DNA of 64,000 nucleotides from Vibrio sp. YMD68 (lineage in GTDB: Bacteria; Pseudomonadota; Gammaproteobacteria; Enterobacterales; Vibrionaceae). Every line of letters starts with the position of its first letter. Within the stretch, counting starts at the first letter, position 1. Under the pieces are notes generated by a model. That model saw nothing but the letters and a program-made list of their open reading frames with translations, ran no database searches and was not told the origin of the DNA. Below are positions 15,870 to 25,897 of this stretch, piece after piece. The translations under genes were made by a program, and so were the position numbers. The stretch is from contig NZ_CP124613.1 in assembly GCF_029958905.1 (NCBI RefSeq), positions 1,054,001-1,118,000 on the forward strand, in the 5' to 3' direction.

Positions 15870-17483
15870 ATGATACGTTTAACTGAAATAAAGCTCCCTT
15901 TAGATCATGAAGAGGAAGCGATCTCTGCAGCAATCATTACCAAGTTAGGCATCAAGCCAGAACAACTGCTTTCATTTAATCTATTTAAACGCGGCTATGA
16001 CGCGCGTAAAAAATCGAAGATCTTACTGATTTATACTCTTGATGTTGAAGTCGACAATGAAGCAGAACTGCTGGAAGCGTTCATCAGCGACCCACACGTA
16101 AAAGTTACCCCAGATATGGAGTACAAGTTTGTCGCTAAAGCGCCAGCCGTTCAAACCGAGCGCCCTGTCGTGATTGGTTTTGGCCCTTGCGGTTTATTTG
16201 CCGGTCTCGTGCTCGCTCAAATGGGCTTCAACCCAATTATCGTAGAGCGTGGCAAAGAGGTCCGTGAGCGTACCAAAGATACGTTTGGTTTCTGGCGCAA
16301 ACGAACCCTGAATACGGAATCAAACGTACAGTTTGGTGAAGGCGGTGCGGGCACGTTCTCTGATGGCAAACTCTACAGCCAAGTTAAAGACCCAAAACAT
16401 TATGGTCGTAAAGTCATCACTGAATTCGTTGAATCGGGCGCACCAGCGGAAATCATGTACGTGAGTAAACCTCACATCGGTACGTTCAAACTGGTTACTA
16501 TGGTCGAAAAGATGCGCGCCAAAATCATCGAACTTGGTGGTGAAATTCGTTTCAGCACCCGTGTTGATGACATCCACATGGACGACGGTCAAATTACAGG
16601 GTTAACACTTTCCAATGGCGAAGAAATCCAAACACGCCATGTCGTTCTCGCTATTGGGCACAGTGCACGTGATACCTTTGAAATGCTGCACGACCGTGGC
16701 GTCTACATGGAAGCAAAACCATTCTCTGTGGGTTTCCGAATTGAGCACAAGCAATCGATGATTGACGATGCCCGTTTTGGTAAAAACGCGGGGAACCCAA
16801 TTTTAGGGGCGGCGGATTACAAACTGGTTCATCACTGCAGTAACGGACGAACGGTATACAGCTTTTGTATGTGCCCTGGTGGAACCGTGGTTGCCGCTAC
16901 TTCAGAAGAAGGGGCGGTGGTTACTAATGGCATGAGCCAATATTCACGCGCAGAACGAAATGCAAACAGTGCCATTGTGGTCGGTATTTCACCCGAACAA
17001 GATTACCCAGGTGACCCATTGGCGGGCATTCGTCTGCAACGTGAGTTAGAAGCCAGAGCCTACAAGCTAGGCGGCGAAAACTACGATGCACCAGCCCAAA
17101 AAATCGGTGATTTCCTTAAAGGACGCGATCCAAGCGAGCTCGGCAACGTTGAGCCATCATTCACCCCTGGAATTAAACTAACGGACCTATCGAAAGCGTT
17201 GCCAGACTTCGCTGTGGAAGCCATTCGTGAAGCGATTCCGGCCTTTGATAAAAAGATCAAAGGGTTCGCGATTGAAGATGGTCTTCTTACTGGTGTTGAA
17301 ACCCGTACTTCTTCACCTGTGTGTATTAAACGCGGCAAAGATTACCAAAGTATCAATTTAAAAGGTTTCTTCCCTGCGGGCGAAGGCGCAGGTTACGCTG
17401 GCGGAATCTTGTCGGCGGGCATAGATGGTATTAAAGCTGCAGAGGCAGTGGCATTATCTATGGTAGAACAAGCCGAGAAATAG
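15870..17483 (+). CDS. FAD-dependent dehydrogenase
   Basis: A flavoprotein of about 537 residues in the broad NAD(P)/FAD-dependent oxidoreductase group often annotated as FAD dehydrogenase. The FAD fold begins with VVIGFGPCGLFAGLVLAQMG, and the mid region has FGEGGAGTFSDGKLYSQV. The C-terminus PAGEGAGYAGGILSAGIDGI closes the FAD site. An N-terminal region of about 90 residues precedes the Rossmann fold, as in this family. ATG 15870 is preferred to the GTG at 15813 because the family starts MIRLTEIKLPL and GAGA lies upstream. Substrate unknown. Confidence 0.85.
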   Translation: MIRLTEIKLPLDHEEEAISAAIITKLGIKPEQLLSFNLFKRGYDARKKSKILLIYTLDVEVDNEAELLEAFISDPHVKVTPDMEYKFVAKAPAVQTERPVVIGFGPCGLFAGLVLAQMGFNPIIVERGKEVRERTKDTFGFWRKRTLNTESNVQFGEGGAGTFSDGKLYSQVKDPKHYGRKVITEFVESGAPAEIMYVSKPHIGTFKLVTMVEKMRAKIIELGGEIRFSTRVDDIHMDDGQITGLTLSNGEEIQTRHVVLAIGHSARDTFEMLHDRGVYMEAKPFSVGFRIEHKQSMIDDARFGKNAGNPILGAADYKLVHHCSNGRTVYSFCMCPGGTVVAATSEEGAVVTNGMSQYSRAERNANSAIVVGISPEQDYPGDPLAGIRLQRELEARAYKLGGENYDAPAQKIGDFLKGRDPSELGNVEPSFTPGIKLTDLSKALPDFAVEAIREAIPAFDKKIKGFAIEDGLLTGVETRTSSPVCIKRGKDYQSINLKGFFPAGEGAGYAGGILSAGIDGIKAAEAVALSMVEQAEK

Positions 17484-17532
17484 CCGAAAAGTGACAGTCC
17501 AACTAGGATCATAGAAATCGTTTCGTCTATTT

Positions 17533-17567
17533 AAAAAGGCAATCAATATTCCATTGATTGCCTTTTT
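17533..17567 (+). terminator. intrinsic terminator after the FAD dehydrogenase
   Basis: A 10-bp perfect stem GGCAATCAAT/ATTGATTGCC with a five-base loop, followed by TTTTT and preceded by AAAAA, so it can also work for the opposite gene. Confidence 0.88.
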
Positions 17568-17629
17568 AATGAGCACGTAATCCGTTTTTAGAGCAATCTC
17601 AGTGAGTCATGCCCCTCACTTCTATGCGT

Positions 17630-18568
17630 TCAGAAACGACTTACTATTTGCTTGGTAATTTTCTGATAAATGGCTTCAGCGAGTTCGTGAGACGCAATAT
17701 TTCGATCAATGATGGTTTGATTCACTGTCCCTTTTTGTATTACGTTAAACCAGTCTAGAATCATCGCTTCAAACCCTTTGCTTGTAAGCATAGGAGTCCA
17801 GTCCTTAAGACTTATGTGGGATTGATTGTTACCCTGCCATACTTTTCCTTCGACAAAGGAATCAAACTCTATCACTTTGTTGTTATATACTGCCTGTACC
17901 CGCTCACAAGTTACGCCAAAGTTACGATTCATTGACGCGTGCAAAAGAGCGCCTTGCGCTTGCCACTGCACATCAAGACGAGTCAATAATTGCCCGTCCA
18001 TTTGATGAGTAATAGCTAGGTCATCTAACGTACTCTGACTATTGAGGTTAATGCTATCTAGTGGGTGTATGAAATCATCAAATATATATGTTTTAAGCTC
18101 CCCTGGCAGATCATGACGATGTTTCTCCCATCGAAGGGAAGTCAGGTTTCCGGCAGCGCTTTGCTGCAATTCAGGAATATGCTGATTGAATAAGGGGATG
18201 TGGCGGCGATTAAATCCTACATACAACGGAGCCGAATGTTGATGAGATAAGCTGTACAGTTGCTCAACTTGATGAAATGTATCAGATAACGGCTTATCAA
18301 CGAATGTTGCGATACCTTGTTTTAAGAAATAGCTCGCTATATTAAAATGCGCTGACGTTGCAGCGTGAATCATCACTGCGTCGACCTTCATCATGGGCAA
18401 AGAATGATAATCGGTACAATACTCTTTTATTCGATATTGCTTAGCCACTTCATGCAGCACATCAGAATTTCGTGTACACAAGACTAATTCAATACCCTTA
18501 CATTGCGCTAATACGGGTAAATAAGCTTTTAATGCGATATCGCCTAATCCAATGATTCCAACTCTCAT
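17630..18568 (-). CDS. Gfo/Idh/MocA family oxidoreductase
   Basis: A 312-residue NAD(P)-dependent dehydrogenase candidate. The Rossmann fold starts with VGIIGLGDIALKAYLPVL and the motif FVDKPLS holds the conserved lysine of the EKP signature (here DKP). The second half is the substrate domain. It stands alone with a tandem repeat upstream. Substrates in this family are sugars, inositols or their derivatives; none can be named here. Confidence 0.82.
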   Translation of the reverse strand: MRVGIIGLGDIALKAYLPVLAQCKGIELVLCTRNSDVLHEVAKQYRIKEYCTDYHSLPMMKVDAVMIHAATSAHFNIASYFLKQGIATFVDKPLSDTFHQVEQLYSLSHQHSAPLYVGFNRRHIPLFNQHIPELQQSAAGNLTSLRWEKHRHDLPGELKTYIFDDFIHPLDSINLNSQSTLDDLAITHQMDGQLLTRLDVQWQAQGALLHASMNRNFGVTCERVQAVYNNKVIEFDSFVEGKVWQGNNQSHISLKDWTPMLTSKGFEAMILDWFNVIQKGTVNQTIIDRNIASHELAEAIYQKITKQIVSRF

Positions 18569-18583
18569 GGTTTACCTTAACCT

Positions 18584-18648
18584 ATGGTTTTAAGTAATGG
18601 TTTTAAGTAATGGTTTTAAGTAATGTTTTAAAATAATGGCTTTAAATA
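18584..18648. repeat. five 13-bp tandem repeats
   Basis: Unit ATGGTTTTAAGTA, three near-perfect copies followed by two degenerate ones, between the start of the Gfo/Idh/MocA gene and the end of the phospholipase gene. Confidence 0.85.
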
Positions 18649-18746
18649 ATGACTCAAAATAACGGCAGTAACGATGCTCACCGATCTGTTCCGTTTCTGA
18701 CTGTGGGGCTCGATACTGATGCATTAGCGTATTGCAAGAACATCAA

Positions 18747-20276
18747 TCACAACTGATCTTCTATGGGCAACAAGCCCGCTAGCCACGCTCCCATCTTTTG
18801 CCAGAGTGTTGCTTCAGGTTCAGAGGTTAGCGTCGTATCGGTCACAGGGTCATACCAAGCGATGTTATCGTTTTCTATCACAATCTTGTAGGCATTCGAC
18901 TTAAGGCCTAATTGAACAGCTTCCAATGACTTTTGAACGTATTCAGGTTGCTCGATGACGACAGCCATTTCCGTATTCAAATTCGCTGAACGCGGGTCCC
19001 AATTCATTGAACCTACAAATATTTTATTGTCGTCCAATAGCATGGCTTTTGCGTGTAAACTTGACCGACTACTACCAGTAAAACTCCACTTATTGTCAAT
19101 ATGGGCACTCGCTTTGATTTCCCAAAGTTCAATTCCGCCTTCGACCAATTCTTGCCGGTACTTCGCGTACCAACCGTGAACAGCAAAAACGTCGTTGGAA
19201 GCGAGCGTATTAGTAATGATGGTGACTTTTTTTCCCGATTCGACGGCGTCCACTAGACTGGCACTGCCCTCTTTAGTGGGAACGAAATAAGGAGAAATTA
19301 ACACTAAAGAGTTTTCTACTGTGCCTAGCAATGTCGTTAAATTATCCACCAACTGGCTGCTTTCACCTGACACTTTATTAGGCAAATCATACCAGAGCTT
19401 TCCCTTACCCCAATACAACGACAATTCACGGTTCGCAATCTTTTGGTAAAAAGGAAGTTGAGTAAAGTCGTAGTCTCCAGAAGAAAACATACTTTCTAGC
19501 TGTAACTCTTCAACCTTTTTGGCCGCCTCTTCTTCAGTGAAAATGGAGGCATTGGGGTAAATCCACTCCATCGGCACCGTATAGTCGCTGTTCCAATAGA
19601 TATCAAATTGATCCGCCGTCTGCTCTACCGTGTTCCCATAAAGTAAGAAATCAAAGTCGCCAAACTCAACACTCGATTCAAACGAAAAGTACTCATTACC
19701 AATATTTCGCCCACCGACAATGCTCAGAACAGAATCGGCAGTCATCGATTTATTGTGCATGCGGCGATTTAAGCGGTCAAAATCTGAAATAAAGGCCAGA
19801 CTTCGGGCTTTCCTGTACTGATGAGGATTAAAAAGGCGGATTTCAATATTAGGATGGGCCGCCAATGACGCCATATCTCGATCACTGCGCTTTTGCATAT
19901 CATCTAATAGTATCCTAACTCGAACCCCTCTTTGTGCCGCTTCATAGAGACGCCATGTAAGCAGTTGGCTGGTTTCATCGTTTCGATAAATGTAATACTG
20001 AACGTCTAGGCTTTTTTGCGCAGACTCAATCAACGCTAAACGCGCCAATAATGCATCGTGACCCCGGCTCAACGGTAAAAAGCCCGTATAAATACGAGTA
20101 TCATACTCAGTTTGCTGGAACACTAAATCAAGCTGAGAACCCTGTTGATACCCATAGTGAAAACTGCCGGACTTAGGCGTTTCAGAAGTCATATGACTTG
20201 TTGAACCGCATCCCCATAAGGCTACAGTAAGTAAAATTGTGACCATGCGTAGATGGGTCTTTATGCAGATAAACAC
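18747..20276 (-). CDS. phospholipase D / cardiolipin-synthase-like lipoprotein
   Basis: A 509-residue protein with two PLD catalytic motifs: HNKSMTAD at about 174-181, and HAKAMLLDDNK near residue 415, both with the HxKx4D spacing. The N-terminus is a lipoprotein-type signal (hydrophobic 11-20, then LWGC with Cys23; Trp at -2 is unusual). It should therefore act on phospholipids in the periplasm, either hydrolysing or transferring phosphatidyl groups as in ClsC-type enzymes. Alone in its transcription unit. Confidence 0.85.
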   Translation of the reverse strand: MFICIKTHLRMVTILLTVALWGCGSTSHMTSETPKSGSFHYGYQQGSQLDLVFQQTEYDTRIYTGFLPLSRGHDALLARLALIESAQKSLDVQYYIYRNDETSQLLTWRLYEAAQRGVRVRILLDDMQKRSDRDMASLAAHPNIEIRLFNPHQYRKARSLAFISDFDRLNRRMHNKSMTADSVLSIVGGRNIGNEYFSFESSVEFGDFDFLLYGNTVEQTADQFDIYWNSDYTVPMEWIYPNASIFTEEEAAKKVEELQLESMFSSGDYDFTQLPFYQKIANRELSLYWGKGKLWYDLPNKVSGESSQLVDNLTTLLGTVENSLVLISPYFVPTKEGSASLVDAVESGKKVTIITNTLASNDVFAVHGWYAKYRQELVEGGIELWEIKASAHIDNKWSFTGSSRSSLHAKAMLLDDNKIFVGSMNWDPRSANLNTEMAVVIEQPEYVQKSLEAVQLGLKSNAYKIVIENDNIAWYDPVTDTTLTSEPEATLWQKMGAWLAGLLPIEDQL

Positions 20277-20495
20277 CGATGATACCTATTTTTCTAAAAT
20301 GATAACCAAAAGCCAAAGTCTTTGATTCATTGTGTATTTAAGGAATATGAACTCTAAGACTACACCAAAAAGAGGCACAACGGCCAAGACTTATACGTGG
20401 AGATGAGGTGAAGATGTTATTGAAAGCAGAAAAGATAGAATTCAGACTGCTGCAGTTCTGCAACAGTCGATGCAAGGGTTGATTATTCGCTGCTA

Positions 20496-20906
20496 TTACG
20501 AACGGCGATTATAGCGGCCACCGGCAGAAGCTCGGGCTTTATGGGAAGAGGCGGCTTTCGCTTGTGATGACAAAATCGACTCCACTGTGAGCGGCATTGG
20601 GTCGCGAGGCTCTATACCGCAAGGGTAGGTTCTTTGGCGTGGAGGCAGCTTAAATTGTTCTTCACTCGCTTTCGGCATTCGCTTAAAACGTGATAGATAA
20701 AAATTCTCTAGCTTTTCTCTTGCCCATTCCGTTTTGCGCAAATATTTTAAACTGCTTTCTATCGTCGGCTTAGTGTGGAAACAATTGAAACGCATAGCTG
20801 CATCGAGGATATCCCAGCCATAGTAATCAACCAGCTCGGTAAGTAACTGTTCTAATTTAAGACCGTGTAGCGGGTTGTTTTGCTGTTCTTGTTGCTCTTG
20901 TGACAT
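20496..20906 (-). CDS. VF530 family (DUF2132) DNA-binding protein
   Basis: A 136-residue protein whose first 70 residues match the VF530 fold ([21 protein letters not shown], then [26 protein letters not shown]). The family was named after a Vibrio fischeri protein of known structure. The C-terminal half is basic and low in order, ending [14 protein letters not shown], and could bind nucleic acid. An imperfect hairpin (GACTGCTGCAG type, 20445-20468) lies just downstream and may terminate it. Confidence 0.8.
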   Translation of the reverse strand: MSQEQQEQQNNPLHGLKLEQLLTELVDYYGWDILDAAMRFNCFHTKPTIESSLKYLRKTEWAREKLENFYLSRFKRMPKASEEQFKLPPRQRTYPCGIEPRDPMPLTVESILSSQAKAASSHKARASAGGRYNRRS

Positions 20907-21051
20907 GTTTGCCCTATTGACGAGATAATGATGACGCCCCGATTATACGCATAATTGATGCTTAATATAACCATTATCAACCCTACTATTATTTATGGTA
21001 AAGCGGTATGCATCACTAACATCCATCTACGTCGACTTTTAGCCTGAGCCT

Positions 21052-21750
21052 TTAGCGCAGCTCTCTTATTGCTATGTTTAACTCAAACATGAACCTTGGG
21101 TATTTTTCCAAAAAATTGTTGGAGATATAAACACCAAACTCTTTTTCTTTTTCCAATATAATCTGATATTTGTCGCTGTTTTCGACATAATGCTGGAACA
21201 CCACTTCCGCTACGAAAATAGCATCCGTTTGTCCTGAGTCCAAAGCTTCAACAAGACCTTGTATGTCCACGGCATGCGGCAACGTATTGTATTCATTATG
21301 TAACAACCAATAATTAGTATTGGTATTGAGTAAACTCATGACCCTAGCCTCTTTTTTAAAGGCTTCTTTTTTTGGGTCAAAGTCAGCCATATTTTCTTTC
21401 AATACAACCCAAACCCACCGATTAACCATAATCGTCTCGGAAAAAACAGCGTATCTATCTCGCTCGCTATTTTTTGATGCCATAAAAAAGCCATCTGAGC
21501 GTCCGAGCCTCAATTCAGTCAACGCTCTACCATGATTAGAACCCACTTCTATATCGTAATTTACATCTAAGGAATCGAGTATCGTGGTCATTTTATCAAC
21601 GCCCAAGCCTGTAGGATTACCCTGATTATCAACCGTGGTATAAGGGGGAAAATCTGGCACAAAAAAGTGCATCTCATACTTTGCCAGTGCTGAAAATGAA
21701 ACGAGTACACTGAGTAACAGTAAAAAAACAATGTTCAATCGATCACGCAT
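21052..21750 (-). CDS. periplasmic substrate-binding protein (SBP_bac_3 type)
   Basis: About 232 residues. A clear signal peptide (MRDRLNIVFLLLLSVLVSFS, cleavage after ALA) precedes a type II periplasmic binding fold beginning MHFFVPDFPPYTTVDNQGNPTG. Without ABC permease genes nearby it is probably a stand-alone sensor or scavenging protein. The start at 21750 is chosen because it begins the signal peptide; the frame is open to 21864 and an ATG at 21777 is also possible. The ribosome-binding site is poor for each. Ligand unknown. Confidence 0.75.
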   Translation of the reverse strand: MRDRLNIVFLLLLSVLVSFSALAKYEMHFFVPDFPPYTTVDNQGNPTGLGVDKMTTILDSLDVNYDIEVGSNHGRALTELRLGRSDGFFMASKNSERDRYAVFSETIMVNRWVWVVLKENMADFDPKKEAFKKEARVMSLLNTNTNYWLLHNEYNTLPHAVDIQGLVEALDSGQTDAIFVAEVVFQHYVENSDKYQIILEKEKEFGVYISNNFLEKYPRFMFELNIAIRELR

Positions 21751-21891
21751 AATATTTGACAATCCCTTTCTAGGCATGACAATAAGTATAGAAATTAATT
21801 GACGAAATAGCGAAATTCGCGCGAATCCAGACAGACTCATCGTTTTTCGGTTGGCTTGACACAATATTTAATCGCTCTTTTATACCCTGAA

Positions 21892-22503
21892 TCACAACTC
21901 TAACTCATTAATTTCTTGCCACATTTCTTCTATTTCTTGATCTGTGGGCATTTCACCTTGAACAATGGTTTTGATCACTTTGCAAGGTGACCCAACAGCA
22001 ACACTGTCAGCGGGTATGCTCTTGGTCACGATGCTGCCCGCACCAATAACACAACGATCTCCGATGCTCACACCATCAAGAATCACCGCCCCTGCACCAA
22101 TCCATACATTATCGCCAATCGTAATTGGATTTGCAGTCGCAACCGGTAATACTCTCTCAGACAAACTCAAAGGGTGGCTTGCGGTGCTGATGACAACATT
22201 TGGGCCTATTTGTACATATTGCCCAATGGTCACTTCTGCAAGATCCAGAATTTTAACATCGTAATTGAGAAAACCGCCCTCTTTAAAGTGAATGTTTTTT
22301 CCCATATCACAGTGAAAAGGAGGGACGATATGGACGCCATTGCTGCTCCCCAGTACTTCCTTCATGATGGTCTGACGTAAACGTTCTTCTGAGGGACGTG
22401 AATGATTGAAGTCATACAACTTCTCCTTCACGGCTTGTTGAAAGTGAAACAAATCAGAATTGATAGGGATCTGAACCTCAAACCCCGAAACTGTGTACTT
22501 CAT
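21892..22503 (-). CDS. hexapeptide-repeat acetyltransferase (maltose/galactoside O-acetyltransferase type)
   Basis: A 203-residue enzyme with a left-handed beta-helix of hexapeptide repeats (ITIGDNVWIGAGAVILDGVSIGDRCVIGAGSIVTKSIP split over two turns) and the N-terminal helical cap found in maltose acetyltransferases. It should transfer acetyl from acetyl-CoA to a sugar or related acceptor. The upstream PhzF gene ends 26 bases before its start, so the two may be co-transcribed. Acceptor unknown. Confidence 0.82.
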   Translation of the reverse strand: MKYTVSGFEVQIPINSDLFHFQQAVKEKLYDFNHSRPSEERLRQTIMKEVLGSSNGVHIVPPFHCDMGKNIHFKEGGFLNYDVKILDLAEVTIGQYVQIGPNVVISTASHPLSLSERVLPVATANPITIGDNVWIGAGAVILDGVSIGDRCVIGAGSIVTKSIPADSVAVGSPCKVIKTIVQGEMPTDQEIEEMWQEINELEL

Positions 22504-22529
22504 ACTACCCCCTTAATCAAAGCCTGAGC

Positions 22530-23360
22530 TTAGATAAAAATCGTGCCTTTTAGGTACAAGACGCCATAACCTGCGATCGTGACTCGTTCATTTTGCACAT
22601 CGCAATACACGACGCCTCCTCGACCAGAGGATTGATACGCGACCAGATTTTTCTTGTTCAAAATACCCGACCAATACGGAGCAAGACCCGTGTGCATGGA
22701 ACCTGTGACGGGATCTTCGTCCCCTCCTGAAGCTGGCCAAAAGTAACGAGAGACAAAATCGTATTCATTCGACAATGCCGTGACCGCAACATCAAAAGGC
22801 GCCAACCGCTTCAGCTGCTCGCTGTCATAACTGACTTCTTTGACTTCTTGTTCAGAAGCCAATACCGCGACATAAGCTTGATTGTTCTTTAATACTTGCT
22901 GAGGCGTTATTGATAACCCTTTCAGCAAAGGCTCTGGGATATCTGAGATTGGCTGAAGGGAGTGCTTAGGGAAGTCCATTTCAATACCACCGTCCAACCG
23001 CTGAGCAACCATTAACTCACCAACACTCAATGTTTCATAGGTGATCTGGCCCTCACAACCAAGGTAGTTAAACAGCACAAACGAAGCCGCCAACGTTGCA
23101 TGGCCACAAAAGTCTATTTCGGTTATTGGCGAGAACCAACGGATTTGATAATGGTTATCTGAGGTTTGTTTGATAAAAGCGGTTTCAGACAGATTATTTT
23201 CAGTCGCTATACTTTGCATCTGCGCTGAATCTATCCAATGCTCTAATGGAACCACTGCCGCGGAATTTCCTTTAAATTGGACGTCGGTAAATGCATCGAC
23301 CACATAGATGCCCAGTTCCATGCTTTCTACACTCTTCTTTGTCTGTTCTTCCTTAAACAT
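22530..23360 (-). CDS. PhzF family isomerase/epimerase
   Basis: A 276-residue protein of the phenazine-biosynthesis PhzF superfamily. Typical segments are VVDAFTDVQFKGNSAAVV with the catalytic region NNLSETAF (glutamate), FCGHATLAA and DPVTGSMHTGLAPYW. No other phenazine gene is present, so it more likely isomerises a small metabolite. ATG 23360 is kept because AAGGG lies about six bases upstream; an internal ATG at 23321 would begin closer to the family motif. It probably shares a transcript with the acetyltransferase downstream. Confidence 0.85.
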   Translation of the reverse strand: MFKEEQTKKSVESMELGIYVVDAFTDVQFKGNSAAVVPLEHWIDSAQMQSIATENNLSETAFIKQTSDNHYQIRWFSPITEIDFCGHATLAASFVLFNYLGCEGQITYETLSVGELMVAQRLDGGIEMDFPKHSLQPISDIPEPLLKGLSITPQQVLKNNQAYVAVLASEQEVKEVSYDSEQLKRLAPFDVAVTALSNEYDFVSRYFWPASGGDEDPVTGSMHTGLAPYWSGILNKKNLVAYQSSGRGGVVYCDVQNERVTIAGYGVLYLKGTIFI

Positions 23361-23655
23361 GATTACCCTTTGTATTTCTTATGATTTCGCGATGATTATT
23401 GTTACAACACTACGCTATTGTCTGTATCACTTCTAGAACAGGGTTTAAAAACCTCGTGGGCAAACTCATAGAGACAAACTCATCAACACACCTGACTCTT
23501 GCCTAAACAATAACGCCTAGGCCTACGATGAATGGATCCATTGAATACAACCGCGTGAATCTTTAGTACAATGGCGCAAAATTAAGTTCATGAATGTTGA
23601 CCAAACGTCAGTAACCACTTGGTCAAAACAACACTATTTAAGGCATTATTTTCAA

Positions 23656-24600
23656 ATGGTTAATAATACAATCCAATGGTTTCCAGGGCACATGCATAAA
23701 GCCCTTAAAGAGATTGAAGAAGCGATTCCTCAGGTCGATGTCATTATCGAAGTTCTTGATGCTCGTATACCATTTAGTAGTGAGAACCCGGTCATTTCCA
23801 AGTTACGTGGTGAAACACCGGTAATAAAAGTACTGAATAAAAGAGATTTAGCGGATCCCGAACTTACCCAATTATGGATCGATCACCTTGAAAAAGAGCA
23901 AGGAGTGAAAGCCATCGCGATAACTACTTCTCAAGCTCATGAAGTGAATAAAGTCATGGATCTCTGCCGTAAACTGGCTCCCCATCGAGAAGAAATCGGA
24001 AAAAACATTCGCACCATGATCATGGGGATTCCTAATGTCGGTAAATCCACCATCATCAATTCACTCGCTGGCAGAACTATCGCGGTAACGGGCAACCAGC
24101 CTGCTGTGACTCGTCGTCAGCAACGTATCAACTTGCAAAACGGTGTGGTGCTTTCAGATACCCCTGGTGTTTTGTGGCCAAAAGTAGAAAACCCTCACAG
24201 TGGTTTCCGCTTAGCGGCGACGGGAGCAGTAAAAGACACCGCAATGGAATACGATGAAGTGGCTTTTTATACCGTTGAATACCTTGCGAAACAATACCCA
24301 GAAAAGCTCAAGCAGCGCTACATGATCGATGAGTTACCTGAGTCGGATGTTGAGCTGATGGAAGAGATTGGACGCAAACGAGGGGCTTTACGCTCTGGTG
24401 GTCGTGTTGACCTCCATAAAGCCTCTGAGATTCTTCTTCATGAACTTCGCAATGGAACACTGGGGCAAATTACTCTAGAGCTTCCAGAGATGATCACCAA
24501 AGAACTGGTCGAAGTAGAAATTGAAACGGCGAAAAAAATAGAGCAACAGATTAAGAAAAAAGAAGAGCGACGTAAGCGCTACCTTCGAAATAAGCGTTAG
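23656..24600 (+). CDS. ylqF: YlqF/RbgA family ribosome-assembly GTPase
   Basis: About 314 residues. The GTPase motifs are circularly permuted: NKRD (G4) near the front, then GIPNVGKSTIIN (G1) and DTPG (G3). The N-terminal IQWFPGHMHKALKEIEEAIP is the family signature. RbgA helps the 50S subunit mature. The start at 23656 (MVNNTIQW) matches homologues better than the upstream ATG at 23590, though AAGG is rather far away. The C-terminus is strongly basic and ends RKRYLRNKR. Confidence 0.88.
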   Translation: MVNNTIQWFPGHMHKALKEIEEAIPQVDVIIEVLDARIPFSSENPVISKLRGETPVIKVLNKRDLADPELTQLWIDHLEKEQGVKAIAITTSQAHEVNKVMDLCRKLAPHREEIGKNIRTMIMGIPNVGKSTIINSLAGRTIAVTGNQPAVTRRQQRINLQNGVVLSDTPGVLWPKVENPHSGFRLAATGAVKDTAMEYDEVAFYTVEYLAKQYPEKLKQRYMIDELPESDVELMEEIGRKRGALRSGGRVDLHKASEILLHELRNGTLGQITLELPEMITKELVEVEIETAKKIEQQIKKKEERRKRYLRNKR

Positions 24601-24856
24601 CTATTTACTAAGTAATGCCAGTGAATAGCGGCTCGCTTTACATCCTAGCAAGCTAAGTTAGCAATATACGCTGACAATTTAGGCTGACAATGTGCGCTCA
24701 AACGATAGACATTATCCGATGAGCGCTCTTGTTCAATCAATACTCAAGCAACTGCTTAATTTGCAATTGCTCAGATCTGTTGTGACCATTAACAATTCAT
24801 AGGTACAAATACACAATAACCCTGAAACACAAATACTGTGCACCGCACTCATACCG

Positions 24857-25837
24857 TTACATGCCCGCAATTTTGAGTAAAACACTTTCGAGTTGATCCC
24901 ATGGCATTAGCTCGGTATCAATGACTTCAATTCTAGATTCGAAACCCTCTAGCGATATCTCATTGACGGACACCACCCCATTGGCAATGTTAAAAGCAAA
25001 ACAACCTTGATTGGTATTCACCACCGCTTTAACGCGTTCTGCTTTCAATGCACTAAACATGGAAAACAGTTCGTCAAAATCAAATGAGTGCTCTGCGCCA
25101 AAAAGCCAACCGCAACTGTGATAGCCTTGACCAGCGTTTTCTTTTCTAACAAAAGCTTGTCCTGGTGGCAGTTGAAACTGAGGCTCCATCTCTGCATGAT
25201 GATGGTGATGTTCTTCAATCTGAGAAGACGCTCCACTTTCACGTCTCGTGACATCAAGCGTTTCCAAAGGGATCTGCCCCTGAACGACGGTTTGAGTCAA
25301 GACTTTAGTAGGATTCTGCTGAGCAACCCAACGTTCGAACACGTCTAAGTCGTTGCTATCACATTGATCCATCTTATTAGCGATGACAACGTCTGCTGTC
25401 GCGAGTTGATCATTGAAATTCTGATTTTCAATGTATTTATCGATACTCAAATTTCGCGGGTCAACGAGTGCAATCGTCGCTTTCAGATCAACATAGTTTT
25501 GGTACTGAGGTGAAATGAGCGTTGCTACCACTTTTTTAGGATGCCCAAGCCCTGTTGGTTCGATGATCAAACGATCCGGATTTCGTCTTAACAATGCATT
25601 AATACCAACCGACATCGGAACACCCGCGGTGCAGCACATACAGCCACCGGGCACTTCTTTGATCATCGCCCCATTTTCCGCCAAAATCGCACCATCAATG
25701 CCTATTTCACCAAATTCATTGACCAGTACCGCCCAATTTTCTTCTTCTGGTTTGTTCTTTAGTAAATTGAGTATGGCTGTCGTTTTACCAACGCCTAAGA
25801 ATCCGGTAATGATATTAGTGGGAACACGATTGTGCAT
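24857..25837 (-). CDS. CobW/COG0523 family metal-chaperone GTPase
   Basis: About 326 residues. Walker A is GFLGVGKTT, the metal-binding CxCC motif is GGCMCC, and NKMD is the G4 motif. A histidine-rich stretch (five H in EEHHHHHAE) lies between the GTPase and the C-terminal CobW_C domain, typical of zinc-handling members such as YeiR/ZNG1. It likely delivers zinc to a target protein. The start at 25837 has AAAGG seven bases upstream; the frame is open to 25897. Which metal is inferred, not shown. Confidence 0.85.
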   Translation of the reverse strand: MHNRVPTNIITGFLGVGKTTAILNLLKNKPEEENWAVLVNEFGEIGIDGAILAENGAMIKEVPGGCMCCTAGVPMSVGINALLRRNPDRLIIEPTGLGHPKKVVATLISPQYQNYVDLKATIALVDPRNLSIDKYIENQNFNDQLATADVVIANKMDQCDSNDLDVFERWVAQQNPTKVLTQTVVQGQIPLETLDVTRRESGASSQIEEHHHHHAEMEPQFQLPPGQAFVRKENAGQGYHSCGWLFGAEHSFDFDELFSMFSALKAERVKAVVNTNQGCFAFNIANGVVSVNEISLEGFESRIEVIDTELMPWDQLESVLLKIAGM

Positions 25838-25897
25838 GAAAGAACCTTTCACATAAGAAGTTATTGAGGGATTATATAGAGAAAGGCGCAGTTTCAA

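Noticed and set aside
22530..23360. PhzF as part of phenazine biosynthesis
   Set aside because: No other phz gene is present and the superfamily is broad.
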